Of a stretch of 38,597 nt of DNA, positions 6,645 to 14,862 are shown piece after piece. The notes under the pieces are model-generated. The model worked only from the letters and a program-made list of their open reading frames with translations, made no database searches and was not told the origin of the DNA. Location: the NCBI GenBank assembly GCA_017550965.1, contig JAFZNK010000254.1, positions 1 through 38,597 on the forward strand, given 5' to 3'. How positions within the stretch are numbered: position 1 is the first letter of the stretch; every line of letters starts with the position of its first letter. A program made the translations under genes and the position numbers. Source of the DNA: Thermoguttaceae bacterium (GTDB lineage Bacteria; Planctomycetota; Planctomycetia; Pirellulales; Thermoguttaceae).

Positions 6645-7670
6645 ATGAAATCCATGACAAGACGATCGTTTATGAAATCGGGCGCCGCCGCGCTCGCCGC
6701 GTCGCCGCTCCTCTCCGCGTTTGCAAACGCCGGGCTTTTCGCCGAAGAAACCGCCAAAAACAACGCGCTCGTCTGGGGAATCTTACTTCATCTCGGCCAC
6801 AACATGTGGGGCGACCGTCCCGGAACGTATATGGGAGCCGTCGACCATCTGACCTTTGAAGAGGATCTTTGGGACAAACTAACAGAAAAAGCCTCCGAAC
6901 TCGGGCTCAACATGGTCGTCATCGACCTCGGCGAAGGAATCCAATACAAAAGCCATCCGGAAATCGCCATTAAAGGCGCGTGGTCGGTTGAAAAACTACG
7001 CGGCGACCTTGATCGGCTGCGAAAATTGGGACTCGAACCGATTCCCAAACTCAACTTCTCGTCCAGTCACGACCTTTGGCTGGGCCAATACTCAAGAATG
7101 GTTTCCACGCCGACTTATTATCAAGTCTGTTCCGATCTGGTCAAAGAAGTCGTGGAAATCTTCGATCATCCGCGATTCTTCCACCTGGGCTACGACGAAG
7201 AAGCGTATATTCACCAGGATATCATGGATCTCGAGTACGTTCTTATTCGGAAAGGCGAACTCTGGAAACACGACTTCCTGTTCTTTGTCGACCAATGCGA
7301 AAAACTCGACGTAAGGCCGTGGATTTGGGCCGATTACGCATGGGACCATAAAGACTTCCTCGAATGGGCGCCCAAGTCAATCGTCATGAGCAACTGGTAT
7401 TACGAAGACGATTTCGACCCTAAGAACAACCCGACGATCCAATGCTATCTCGATATCGACGCCGCCGGATACGATCAGATTCTCACGGGGTCCGATATTT
7501 GGGAGCACGTTGAGAATTTCGAAAAGACCGTGAAATTCGGACGAGAGAATCTTTCTAAGGAGCGCGTTCTGGGTTATTTGATGGCTCCGTGGCGATTTAC
7601 CGAATCGGAATATCAGGAGCTCAATATGCGTTCGCTAAATCTCATTGGCGAAGCTATTAAGAACTATTGA
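6645..7670 (+). CDS. Tat-exported GH20-like TIM-barrel protein, copy 2
   Basis: A 341-residue paralogue of the preceding gene, with the same twin-arginine signal (M-T-R-R-S-F-M-K-S-G) and the same order of motifs (H-N-M-W-G-D, L-G-L-N-M-V-V-I-D-L-G-E-G, H-L-G-Y-D-E-E-A-Y, P-W-I-W-A-D-Y-A-W). By eye most residues are identical. Differences concentrate in the early loop (T-Q-T-A-Y-T-P-P versus R-P-G-T-Y-M-G-A) and after the D-E-E segment, where this copy has two extra residues. ATG 6645 is chosen over an upstream in-frame codon because GGGGG lies 8-13 nt before it and the Tat signal starts there. The loop differences suggest related but distinct ligands. The fusion gene at 7699 begins 28 bp after its stop. 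Confidence 0.7.
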   Translation: MKSMTRRSFMKSGAAALAASPLLSAFANAGLFAEETAKNNALVWGILLHLGHNMWGDRPGTYMGAVDHLTFEEDLWDKLTEKASELGLNMVVIDLGEGIQYKSHPEIAIKGAWSVEKLRGDLDRLRKLGLEPIPKLNFSSSHDLWLGQYSRMVSTPTYYQVCSDLVKEVVEIFDHPRFFHLGYDEEAYIHQDIMDLEYVLIRKGELWKHDFLFFVDQCEKLDVRPWIWADYAWDHKDFLEWAPKSIVMSNWYYEDDFDPKNNPTIQCYLDIDAAGYDQILTGSDIWEHVENFEKTVKFGRENLSKERVLGYLMAPWRFTESEYQELNMRSLNLIGEAIKNY

Positions 7671-7698
7671 GCGTTTGCGTCAAAACGAGTTCTTTCCC

Positions 7699-8985
7699 AT
7701 GACCGAAACAGATATTCGCGAATTCCGAAAATCCAATTGGCGGTTCGTCGTCTCGATCTCGGGAGGCGGTTCCGCCTTTATTTCCGATTATCTTGCTCTG
7801 CCGGGCGGGTCGGCGACGTTTCTCGAAGCGCTTGTTCCCTATTCGCAAGACGCGACCGACGCGTTCCTGGGATTTCGACCGGAAAGCTACTGTTCCGAAA
7901 AAACCGCCCGACTCCTTGCGTCGCAAGCGTTTCGACGCGCCGTCGAACTCGACGCCAAAGCGCGCGAACGAGGCGAAGTCGCCGAAACGCCCCTCGTCGG
8001 AATCGGCGTCTCCGCGTCTCTGGCGTCCGACCGTCCGAAAAAAGGCGCGCATCGCGTCTATTGCGCGATCCGGACGTCGAACGTCGTCTTTTCCGCGACG
8101 CTTCGATTGACCAAAGACGCGAGAACTCGCGCGCGGGAAGAACGACTCGCCGCCGATTTCGTCATGTCGGGTCTGCTCTTCGCGACGTCGCGCGTTCAAC
8201 GAGGCGCGATCGAGCCGTGGCGCGAACATAAGGCCGCGCTCCCTCTCGCGACCGAACTGGAACTTCTTCCCGACGACGACGCGTCGATCTCCTGGGCCGC
8301 GCTCGACGAACCCGGCGCCAAGTTAATCGCCGACGCGCCGACCTCCGAATTCGCCGCGCTGCGACGTTTCCATGGAAAAACCGATCGAATTCGCGCTAAC
8401 GACGGCTCGGAAAAGGAATTAAGCGGCGACGAACGACAATTCGTCCAACAAGCCGCGCGAGCGATTTACCCTGGCTCGTTCAATCCGCCCCACGAAGCGC
8501 ACGCGGAAATCGCGCGCCTGGCGTCGCGAAGACTCGGACTTCCCGTCGAACTGGAAATCTCGGCGCGAAACGTCGACAAACCGCCGGTCGACGCGCTCGA
8601 ATTGACCAGACGACTCGAGAAACTCGAACAAGTCATGCCCGACCTTCCCGTCTGGATATCCAACGCGCCCCGATACGTCGAAAAGGCGGCGATCTTTCCC
8701 CAAACGACGTTCGTCATGGGGACGGACACGATTCTCCGGCTCGCGAATCCCAAATACGAAGGAAATTCGACGGAACGCCGCGACGCCGTTTTAGACCGAT
8801 TGCGGGAGTTGGGCGCGTCGTTTTGCGTCTTCGCGCGAAAGATCAAAGGAGAGATCGTCTCCGAAGAGCGATTATTTCAGGAGACGCCCGAGAAACTAAG
8901 AGAGCTGTGTGATTTCGTGCCGCAAGACGAGTTCCTAAACGACGTCTCGTCGTCGGCGATAAGAAAAAACGCCCGACTCTCGTGA
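7699..8985 (+). CDS. PncC/CinA-C-like domain fused to NadD-like adenylyltransferase domain
   Basis: A 428-residue cytoplasmic protein with two domains. Residues about 10-180 resemble CinA C-terminal/PncC nicotinamide-nucleotide amidase (S-G-G-G-S-A-F-I-S-D-Y, L-P-G-G-S-A-T-F-L-E, G-I-G-V-S-A-S-L-A). Residues about 255-428 are a nucleotidylyltransferase with P-G-S-F-N-P-P-H-E-A-H (258-268) and V-S-S-S-A-I-R (416-422), as in nicotinate/nicotinamide nucleotide adenylyltransferases. The usual H-x-G-H is H-E-A-H. If both halves are active, one chain could deamidate NMN to NaMN and adenylate it to NaAD in NAD recycling; this is inferred. The PncC part departs from the family consensus in its Ser-containing motif. 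ATG 7699 is preferred to an upstream in-frame codon inside the previous gene; its ribosome binding site is weak. Confidence 0.75.
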   Translation: MTETDIREFRKSNWRFVVSISGGGSAFISDYLALPGGSATFLEALVPYSQDATDAFLGFRPESYCSEKTARLLASQAFRRAVELDAKARERGEVAETPLVGIGVSASLASDRPKKGAHRVYCAIRTSNVVFSATLRLTKDARTRAREERLAADFVMSGLLFATSRVQRGAIEPWREHKAALPLATELELLPDDDASISWAALDEPGAKLIADAPTSEFAALRRFHGKTDRIRANDGSEKELSGDERQFVQQAARAIYPGSFNPPHEAHAEIARLASRRLGLPVELEISARNVDKPPVDALELTRRLEKLEQVMPDLPVWISNAPRYVEKAAIFPQTTFVMGTDTILRLANPKYEGNSTERRDAVLDRLRELGASFCVFARKIKGEIVSEERLFQETPEKLRELCDFVPQDEFLNDVSSSAIRKNARLS

Positions 8986-8991
8986 ATCGGA

Positions 8992-9016
8992 CGTTAAAAA
9001 CGTTTGTCTTATCTTT
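8992..9016. terminator. Weak bidirectional terminator candidate between convergent genes
   Basis: A short ACGTT/AACGT hairpin followed on the plus strand by a T-rich tract (TTTGTCTTATCTTTATC). Only 34 bp separate the convergent stops at 8985 and 9020, so this is the only place a terminator could lie. Confidence 0.3.
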
Positions 9017-9019
9017 ATC

Positions 9020-10933
9020 TTAATCAAGAAAAGAAACGCTCGCGCCAAACGGAAGAAGAATGTTCAGCTGTGAAATCTCCTGATTGCTGAACACAAGTCC
9101 GCCGTTTTCCTGCACGACTGTTCCTACAAGTTCCGGGCGATTCGTCCCTTGCAATCCCGGCCCGTCTTTTAAGCCAATCCAACACGCGCCTAACGGATTA
9201 TTCTCCGCGCCGCCGGGTATCGTCACTTTAGCGCCGGTCGCGTCGATCGCGTCGCAAGACGGCTTGTTAATTTTCGAATCGACGAAGTACTGTCCGCGAA
9301 GATCGACCGCCGAACGCGGCAGGCCAAATTGGAACCGGCCCGCGTAGTAGCCGTTAAAACACAAAAGAAGTTCCTTTTTCGACGTCGAAAGTTCCGCGGT
9401 GACGGGGCCGCGAACGACTTTCAGCAAACGCCCCGCGGGAAGCGGATCGTTCGCGCTAAAAGAAAGATTGTTAATCGCGGCGAGAAGTTCGGGCGTTACG
9501 GCGTATTCGCGAGCGATCGTCGCAAGCGTTTCGCCCTGAAGAACCTGGCGCGGAGGATCCAGCACCGCTTTGGTCGGATCGTAAAAAACTTCGTAAGCCA
9601 AACGATCAAGCGCGGAAATCAGGCGCGCGCGATCGTCGAGGCTCATTGCCGCGCTTTGCGCGCGGTAAATTGAGTTGAGCGACGTAAAGAGTTCGCGCGT
9701 CTGCGCTTCGTCGCGCGGCGTCGCCGCCGATTCGAGCAGTTCGTTAAGCGAAGGCGCGGCGCTTTGCGTCGTGTTGAGAACGGCGTTCGTTTCAGGAATA
9801 AACGCCGTTCCGGCGTTCGATTCCTGCTCGGCCTGGCGATTGGCCGCCGCCTGAGCAAGCGCCGCCGTTTGAGAATTGACGTACTCTTCGTAACTTTGGA
9901 AAGAGGCGTTCTGCGGCGCGGGTTCGACGTCGTTTGATTCGACGTTGTTCAACGTGGAATAACTCTGCGCGTTATTGTCTGAAACCAAAGAACTTCGATC
10001 GACGTTTGGAGGGAGATACCCTTGATCGGGCGCCGCCGCGTCGGAATCAGAGGACGACGTGTTCAACGGCGCGTCGACAAACTCCGTCGACCCCGGAACG
10101 CCGACGGGCTCCGACGAGCGAGGCGCGGACCGAACGTTTGGAGCGGGAACAAGAGTCGAGTCGAGACTGGGAAACGTGTCGTTGTTCGACGGAAAATCGT
10201 CGGCGACCTGCGACGCTTCAACGCGAGCGGGCGGCTCCGGCGTCGCGTAGGGATCCGTTTGCGCGTAAGGATCGACGACCTCGCGATCGACCAGAATTTC
10301 GTCAAGAGCGGCGTTCGAACCGACAAACGGCTCGTCTTCCGCGACGTTTCCAGTCGTCGATTCCGGGGCGTTCAATTGAGCGAAATCGTCTCGTTCAAGC
10401 GCGGAGTTTCGCGCGATCGAGTCGATCGTCGGCTCCTCGCTGCGAGGGGCGTCAAACGACGACGTTTCGGAAAACCGAGAGTCGTTGCGTCCGCGGTCAA
10501 ACGGATCGGGTTCGACTTCCGGCTCTTCTTCCGGAAACGGAACAAACGAACCCACGTCAAAAGCGCTCGATTTCCCGGCGTCTTCCCGTTCGGGCTCGTA
10601 ATTGGGACTGGCGACGCGACCGCCGATACGAACGTTCGTTTCGCGGTTCCTGGGAGCGGACGCGCGACGAGAGAAATCAGACTCGGCGTATTGAACATCG
10701 GAAGATTCGCCCGCTTCCAACGCCGCCGCGACGTCTCCCGACGTCGTCGCCGGAGGAGCGGTAAAGCGATAACGCGCGGGCGCGACCCCGTATTTGGCAA
10801 GTTCCGCACGAACCGGCGCAAGCGGAGCTGGAAAAGAATCCCACGCCTCTTCGGGAACGAAAGTCAACGCTCCGACGGTCGCTAATCCGAACATCGCGCA
10901 AAAAGCGGTTCCTTTCAAAAAACTCCCAATCAT
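9020..10933 (-). CDS. LysM protein with degenerate YkuD (L,D-transpeptidase-like) domain
   Basis: A 637-residue envelope protein. The N-terminus has one hydrophobic segment (residues about 7-27), a signal anchor or signal peptide. A long acidic, Ser/Asp/Pro-rich region (about 60-450) looks disordered. A LysM domain (about 464-508, Q-G-E-T-L-A-T-I-A-R-E-Y) should bind peptidoglycan or chitin-like glycan. The last 125 residues have the layout of a YkuD domain, but the active site is missing. The first His of the H-G-T motif is Gln (G-L-Q-G-T-N-R-P), and the S-H-G-C-x-R motif reads E-N-G-G-L-V (609-614), with no Cys, His or Arg. It is probably structural or binding rather than enzymatic. ATG 10933 is chosen because GGAGG lies 5 nt upstream. 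It is divergent from the MATE gene. Confidence 0.78.
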   Translation of the reverse strand: MIGSFLKGTAFCAMFGLATVGALTFVPEEAWDSFPAPLAPVRAELAKYGVAPARYRFTAPPATTSGDVAAALEAGESSDVQYAESDFSRRASAPRNRETNVRIGGRVASPNYEPEREDAGKSSAFDVGSFVPFPEEEPEVEPDPFDRGRNDSRFSETSSFDAPRSEEPTIDSIARNSALERDDFAQLNAPESTTGNVAEDEPFVGSNAALDEILVDREVVDPYAQTDPYATPEPPARVEASQVADDFPSNNDTFPSLDSTLVPAPNVRSAPRSSEPVGVPGSTEFVDAPLNTSSSDSDAAAPDQGYLPPNVDRSSLVSDNNAQSYSTLNNVESNDVEPAPQNASFQSYEEYVNSQTAALAQAAANRQAEQESNAGTAFIPETNAVLNTTQSAAPSLNELLESAATPRDEAQTRELFTSLNSIYRAQSAAMSLDDRARLISALDRLAYEVFYDPTKAVLDPPRQVLQGETLATIAREYAVTPELLAAINNLSFSANDPLPAGRLLKVVRGPVTAELSTSKKELLLCFNGYYAGRFQFGLPRSAVDLRGQYFVDSKINKPSCDAIDATGAKVTIPGGAENNPLGACWIGLKDGPGLQGTNRPELVGTVVQENGGLVFSNQEISQLNILLPFGASVSFLD

Positions 10934-10969
10934 CACGTCCTCCAACCGAGTCGTTCAAGGCTTTGCGTC

Positions 10970-11192
10970 GCGTTTGTCGTCGGACAAACGCCCGTCTGTT
11001 TTCGTCCGCCGCCGCGTTTTTCTCCCATGAAAACGCCAAACTTGCGTTTCAACGACAGACTTACTCGGGAATCGTAGCAAATAATCGTCTTCTTTGAAAT
11101 AGCATTTTTGAGTCGACGGCAGACTCCCAACTCGCGCCGCCGCGTGGAGCGTAAACAACCGCTCCCGTCTGTCGCCGTCCGACGACAAACGC
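10970..11192. repeat. 16-bp inverted repeat in the divergent LysM/MATE intergenic region
   Basis: GCGTTTGTCGTCGGAC at 10970-10985 and its exact reverse complement at 11177-11192, about 190 bp apart. The left arm is also half of a local hairpin (10970-10991: 9-bp stem GCGTTTGTC/GACAAACGC, 4-nt loop). The rest of the 410-bp gap (10934-11344) holds the promoters of the two divergent genes and no coding region. Confidence 0.7.
11071..11099 (-). promoter_or_regulatory. Possible promoter of the LysM gene
   Basis: On the minus strand, TTTCAA, a 17-bp spacer and TACGAT (five of six matches to TATAAT). This would give a leader of about 130 nt that includes the 10970-10991 hairpin. Confidence 0.35.
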
Positions 11193-11264
11193 CCAGTCGA
11201 CAAACGCGACTCCAAAACACAAGAATAGAGTCGTCGGCAAAAACGCGCGCAAACGGCCTCCGCC

Positions 11265-11292
11265 TAGACGAGCGTTCTCTCTATGCTATAAT
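11265..11292 (+). promoter_or_regulatory. Extended -10 promoter of the MATE gene
   Basis: TGCTATAAT (11284-11292) is a perfect TATAAT with the TGn extension. A weak -35 (TAGACG, 11265-11270) lies 16 bp upstream. The predicted start is near 11299, about 45 nt before the ATG. Confidence 0.65.
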
Positions 11293-11344
11293 GGCCCGCT
11301 CGAAAAAGCGTCCGATTGACAATAGAAACAACAAATAAGAGACA

Positions 11345-12712
11345 ATGAACGCCAACGAGAAAGTCGACCGATACCTCGTCGAGGGAAATCTTCCGTTGGG
11401 CATATGCAAATTCGCTCTGCCTTTCATGGTCGCGTATTTGCTCCAGGCGCTTTACGGCGCGATCGACTTGTATGTCGTCGGAAAATTCTGCGATCCCGCC
11501 GCCGTCTCCGCCGTCGGAATCGGCGCGCAAATGCTGCACTTGCTCCTCGCGGCTGTCTTTGGACTCTCCATGGGCGGAACCGTCCTGATCGGATTTAACG
11601 TCGGCGCGAAAGACGACGAAGGAGCCGCGAACGCCATAGGCTCGACGTCGACGCTCTTCGCGCTCCTGGCGTTTATTGCGACGCCAATCGTCGCTTTGTC
11701 GACCGACTACTGCGTCGGACTCATGCAAACGCCGCAGGAAGCGGTCGACTTTACGCGTCAATACGTCTTCATTTGCGCGTGCGGGCTGCCGTTCATCGTC
11801 GGATACAACGTCGTCGGCGCGATTTATCGCGGTTTGGGCGACTCCGTCACCCCGACGATTTTTGTCGTCGTCGCGTGTCTGGCGAATATCGTCGGCGACT
11901 TTATCCTCATCGGATATTTTAAACTCGGGCCCACCGGAGCCGCCTACGCGACCGTCGCTTCGCAGGCGCTAAGCTTCTTCTACGCGCTTGTTCATATGCG
12001 AAAGACGCGATTCAACTTCGAATTTCATCGAACAAATTTTTTGCTGCGACGAAAATCGGTTCGCGCCATATTCAAAGTGGGCGTTCCGCTGGCGTTGCAA
12101 GACGTTCTGACCTGCGTCTCGTTCCTGGTTATCTTCGCGATCGTCAATATGATGGGGCTCTACGAATCGGCGGGGCTCGCCGTCGCCGAGCGCGTCATCG
12201 GGTTCCTGCTCCTGCCGCCAATCGCGTTCTCGTCCGCCGTTACGACCGCGACGTCTCAAAACTGCGGCGCGAAAAAATACCGACGCGCTTTTAAAGCGTT
12301 TCTCTACGGCGCGTCCTTCTCGCTCGTCTTTGGCGTCTCCTTCTGGCTCCTGTGTCAAATCTGCCCAAACGCGATCGCCTCGGTTTTCACTCATGATCCC
12401 GACGTCGCCGAACAAGGCGCGAAATACTTGCGTTCCTTTACGATCGACTGCATACTCGTCGCGTTTATCTTCAATATCAACGGATACTTCTGCGGATGCG
12501 GCAAAGCGATCGTCGTCTCCGCTCATAGCGTTTTCGCGGCGGTCTGCGCGAGAATTCCCATCTCGTATTTCTTCAGCAAATTGCCGAACGCGACGCTTTA
12601 TCACGTTGGCTTCGCCGCGCCCCTGGCGTCCCTGACGTCGATCGTCGTATGTGTCTGCTATTTCGTCTGGCTGCGCGCGACCGGAAAATTGTCGCTCAAA
12701 GACGTGGAATGA
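11345..12712 (+). CDS. MATE family efflux transporter
   Basis: A 455-residue inner-membrane transporter with about 12 hydrophobic segments in two pseudo-symmetric halves, the normal length for the family. MATE proteins export cationic or drug-like compounds by Na+ or H+ antiport. Typical features are the N-terminal helix pattern (A-L-P-F-M-V-A-Y-L-L-Q-A-L-Y-G-A-I-D), A-V-G-I-G-A-Q, the G-x-x-V-G-A-K segment, Y-R-G-L-G-D-S-V-T-P, and in the second half a G-V-P-L-A-L-Q start. By these features it is closest to the NorM/DinF-like bacterial branch with unknown substrate. It is a single gene with its own promoter. No terminator is seen after it; instead the 10-bp tandem repeat starts 58 bp after the stop. 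Confidence 0.92.
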   Translation: MNANEKVDRYLVEGNLPLGICKFALPFMVAYLLQALYGAIDLYVVGKFCDPAAVSAVGIGAQMLHLLLAAVFGLSMGGTVLIGFNVGAKDDEGAANAIGSTSTLFALLAFIATPIVALSTDYCVGLMQTPQEAVDFTRQYVFICACGLPFIVGYNVVGAIYRGLGDSVTPTIFVVVACLANIVGDFILIGYFKLGPTGAAYATVASQALSFFYALVHMRKTRFNFEFHRTNFLLRRKSVRAIFKVGVPLALQDVLTCVSFLVIFAIVNMMGLYESAGLAVAERVIGFLLLPPIAFSSAVTTATSQNCGAKKYRRAFKAFLYGASFSLVFGVSFWLLCQICPNAIASVFTHDPDVAEQGAKYLRSFTIDCILVAFIFNINGYFCGCGKAIVVSAHSVFAAVCARIPISYFFSKLPNATLYHVGFAAPLASLTSIVVCVCYFVWLRATGKLSLKDVE

Positions 12713-12770
12713 ATACTTTTAAAAAAAGCAAGTCCCCGATCGAACCAATTCGTCTTCTCATTTCAGTTGA

Positions 12771-13070
12771 TCAACCTCAACCAACCTCAACCAACCTCAA
12801 CCAACCTCAACCAACCTCAACCAACCTCAACCAACCTCAACCAACCTCAACCAACCTCAACCAACCTTAACCAACCTCAACCAACCTCAACCAACCTTAA
12901 CCAACCTCAACCAACCTCAACCAACCTCAATCAACCTCAATCAACCTCAATCAACCTCAATCAACCACAACCAACCTCAACCAACCTCAACCAACCTCAA
13001 CCAACCTCAACCAACCTCAACCAACCTCAACCAACCTCAATCAACCTCAATCAACCTCAATCAACCTCAA
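12771..13070. repeat. Thirty-copy 10-bp tandem repeat, G-free on the plus strand
   Basis: Exactly 30 units of 10 bp. Twenty are CCAACCTCAA, seven TCAACCTCAA, two CCAACCTTAA and one TCAACCACAA; the T-variants occur in runs of three, hinting at a higher-order duplication. The plus strand has no G at all over 300 bp. The minus strand reads TTGAGGTTGG repeated, with GG pairs separated by 2 and 4 nt. This matches the spacing of two-tetrad G-quadruplexes and is close to the thrombin-aptamer pattern GG-TT-GG-TGT-GG-TT-GG. It fills the gap between the convergent MATE and AlbA_2 genes. Open frames read through it (a Pro/Thr/Asn/Gln decapeptide repeat) have no start signal and are not called. Confidence 0.97.
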
Positions 13071-14672
13071 TTAAGAGCGGTCAATGTATCTCCACAGGCT
13101 GTTTCTTGTCGTCCCGCTTCGCGTCAGTTTTCCTTGTTTTCGTAATTCTGCAAGAAGCCTGTCAACCGTAGATTTAGAAATCCCCGTCTTTTCCACAATT
13201 CTCATTATTGTGATACGAGGATTTTCCTGTATTGCCAAAAGTATTTTCTTTATATTTTCCTGTTTTACGTTTAATAGAACAGAAACATTAGACGTAGCGC
13301 CATTGTTTATGCCCCCACTTTTAACTTTTAAATCGCCATATTCAATGACTAAACTGTCTGCAACGCCTGCGACAACATTTTCAGACGCCCCTGCAGTCTC
13401 GTTCAAAAACGCTTCGTGAATGAAAAATCTCGAAATGAAGTACGAATGATTGTCGTCGGTCTCAAATTCCGGAAGGGGCGAGCCGTTCGCTTTCACGGCG
13501 TCCAAAATCTTTTTAAACCCGGTGTTTCGACCTTCTGTCAATTTCAATTCTTTCAAAAACTCGCCGATACGTCGGTTCCTATAGCGCCTATTGGCTATTT
13601 GATAGCTTTTCAGCTGTTCGCGCGTAACGGAACGAACAGGACCAGGATAGCTGACAATCTCGATTTTATCGGCTTCAACGCGAACTTCAATCGGTTCACG
13701 CACGTCGTAAGCTCTGTGATAAACGGCGTTTGCCAACGCCTCTTCAAGAGCCGAAAAAGGATAGTTGTAAATATGGTCCGCTTCCGCCCGATCGGGATGT
13801 TTCACTATCTTTCTTTGAACATAGTTGTTGCCGATATAGCGAAGAGCGTCTCGAAGTTGCTGATCCAACGGTCCTTTGAACGTCTGCTCGATGATTTCGT
13901 CTCCGCCCAGTCCTTTGGGAAACGCGACAACGTCAATCTGAGCGTAAAGAAAGAATTTCTCCGGATGATCGGAGAAAAACATAAGTCCGACGTTCCTGGG
14001 CTTTCGGTATTCCGGCATATTATTGCAAATCCCCATGTCTTCGCAAATATTCACAAGGGGACGAGCGTCCAAATCGGAAACCATAGCGCTGCCAACAGCC
14101 GTAAGATATTGTCTAATCAAATTAACATTAAGATTCGACAGCTCGGCGTTATGATTAATTCGGTCGTCAAACGGGACTTTATTAGATAGGGAAAACAGCT
14201 CGTTTAACTCGTCCTCCGACGGCTTGATTGTGCTGGACATTTTGCGGATGAAATATGTTCGCTCCTTCGAAGGAACCGCTTTGCCTTTGGCGTAAGAAAA
14301 GGAATCGGGACAACTGTAAGGTCGAACGTCCCCGCCGTGCGCCCATACCACAATCAGGGTTTTACCATGATATTCAACAGGCGCGACAACAGGCAAATAC
14401 TCCGGCTGAATCAGTTTGCATTTATTTAGAAGGTCTTTCATAACGCGATCGACCTGATTCAACGGAACGCCTTCTACTGGTAAAACGGGTCTTCCGTTCT
14501 CTTCCTTAACGCCGAGAACAATATACCCGCCGCCCCAATTATCGATATCGTTGGCAAAGGCGCAGACTGTTTTTAAAGACGATTCAGGCTTCCAGGTCGT
14601 TTTGAATTCCATACGCGCCCATTCGACCACGTTTCCTGCCAACAATGTGTCAACGCTCGTAGGGAGTCCCAT
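13071..14672 (-). CDS. AlbA_2 (Schlafen-type) ATP-binding protein with C-terminal winged helix
   Basis: A 533-residue protein. Residues about 12-150 form an AlbA_2 (Schlafen AAA_4) putative nucleic-acid-binding domain with the characteristic E-W-A-R-M-E-F-K start and a G-G-G-Y-I-V-L-G-V strand. Residues about 300-400 resemble the HATPase_c_4 region (A-L-E-E-A-L-A-N-A-V-Y-H-R-A-Y). Residues about 475-533 form a winged helix-turn-helix (I-V-E-K-T-G-I-S-K-S-T-V-D-R-L-L). Such proteins are annotated as ATP-binding transcriptional regulators or helicase-related proteins and often sit in accessory or defence regions. Base composition is more A/T-rich than the neighbours, suggesting recent acquisition. 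Its TAA stop lies at the edge of the 10-bp repeat, so its transcript 3' end would carry the G-rich strand. It is a single gene with a weak ribosome binding site (AAGG). Confidence 0.85.
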   Translation of the reverse strand: MGLPTSVDTLLAGNVVEWARMEFKTTWKPESSLKTVCAFANDIDNWGGGYIVLGVKEENGRPVLPVEGVPLNQVDRVMKDLLNKCKLIQPEYLPVVAPVEYHGKTLIVVWAHGGDVRPYSCPDSFSYAKGKAVPSKERTYFIRKMSSTIKPSEDELNELFSLSNKVPFDDRINHNAELSNLNVNLIRQYLTAVGSAMVSDLDARPLVNICEDMGICNNMPEYRKPRNVGLMFFSDHPEKFFLYAQIDVVAFPKGLGGDEIIEQTFKGPLDQQLRDALRYIGNNYVQRKIVKHPDRAEADHIYNYPFSALEEALANAVYHRAYDVREPIEVRVEADKIEIVSYPGPVRSVTREQLKSYQIANRRYRNRRIGEFLKELKLTEGRNTGFKKILDAVKANGSPLPEFETDDNHSYFISRFFIHEAFLNETAGASENVVAGVADSLVIEYGDLKVKSGGINNGATSNVSVLLNVKQENIKKILLAIQENPRITIMRIVEKTGISKSTVDRLLAELRKQGKLTRSGTTRNSLWRYIDRS

Positions 14673-14775
14673 GATATTGCCTTGTCTGAATGGAGTAAAA
14701 AAACAACGGAATTACTTCCGGTTACATAACAGTTTGAAAAAAACGATAGTCTTGTCGTCAAGAACGAACGAGACG

Positions 14776-14812
14776 AAAAAAACGCCGAACAAGCTTTTCG
14801 ACAAGTTCGGCG
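14776..14812 (-). terminator. Intrinsic terminator of the Gfo/Idh/MocA gene
   Basis: On the minus strand, stem CGCCGAAC/GTTCGGCG (14812-14805 with 14790-14783) and a run of seven T residues (14782-14776). It insulates the oxidoreductase gene from the AlbA_2 gene downstream. Confidence 0.87.
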
Positions 14813-14862
14813 CTTCGCGGTTTCACAAGGCGCTTTTTCAAACGCCTACGAGGAGATTACAA

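Noticed and set aside
12771..13070. CRISPR array
   Set aside because: Units are contiguous 10-mers with no spacers, and no cas gene is present.
12767..13171. Open frames through the 10-bp repeat encoding a Pro/Thr/Asn/Gln repeat
   Set aside because: They exist because the repeat has no stop codon in that orientation. There is no start signal, and the second one runs antisense into the AlbA_2 gene.
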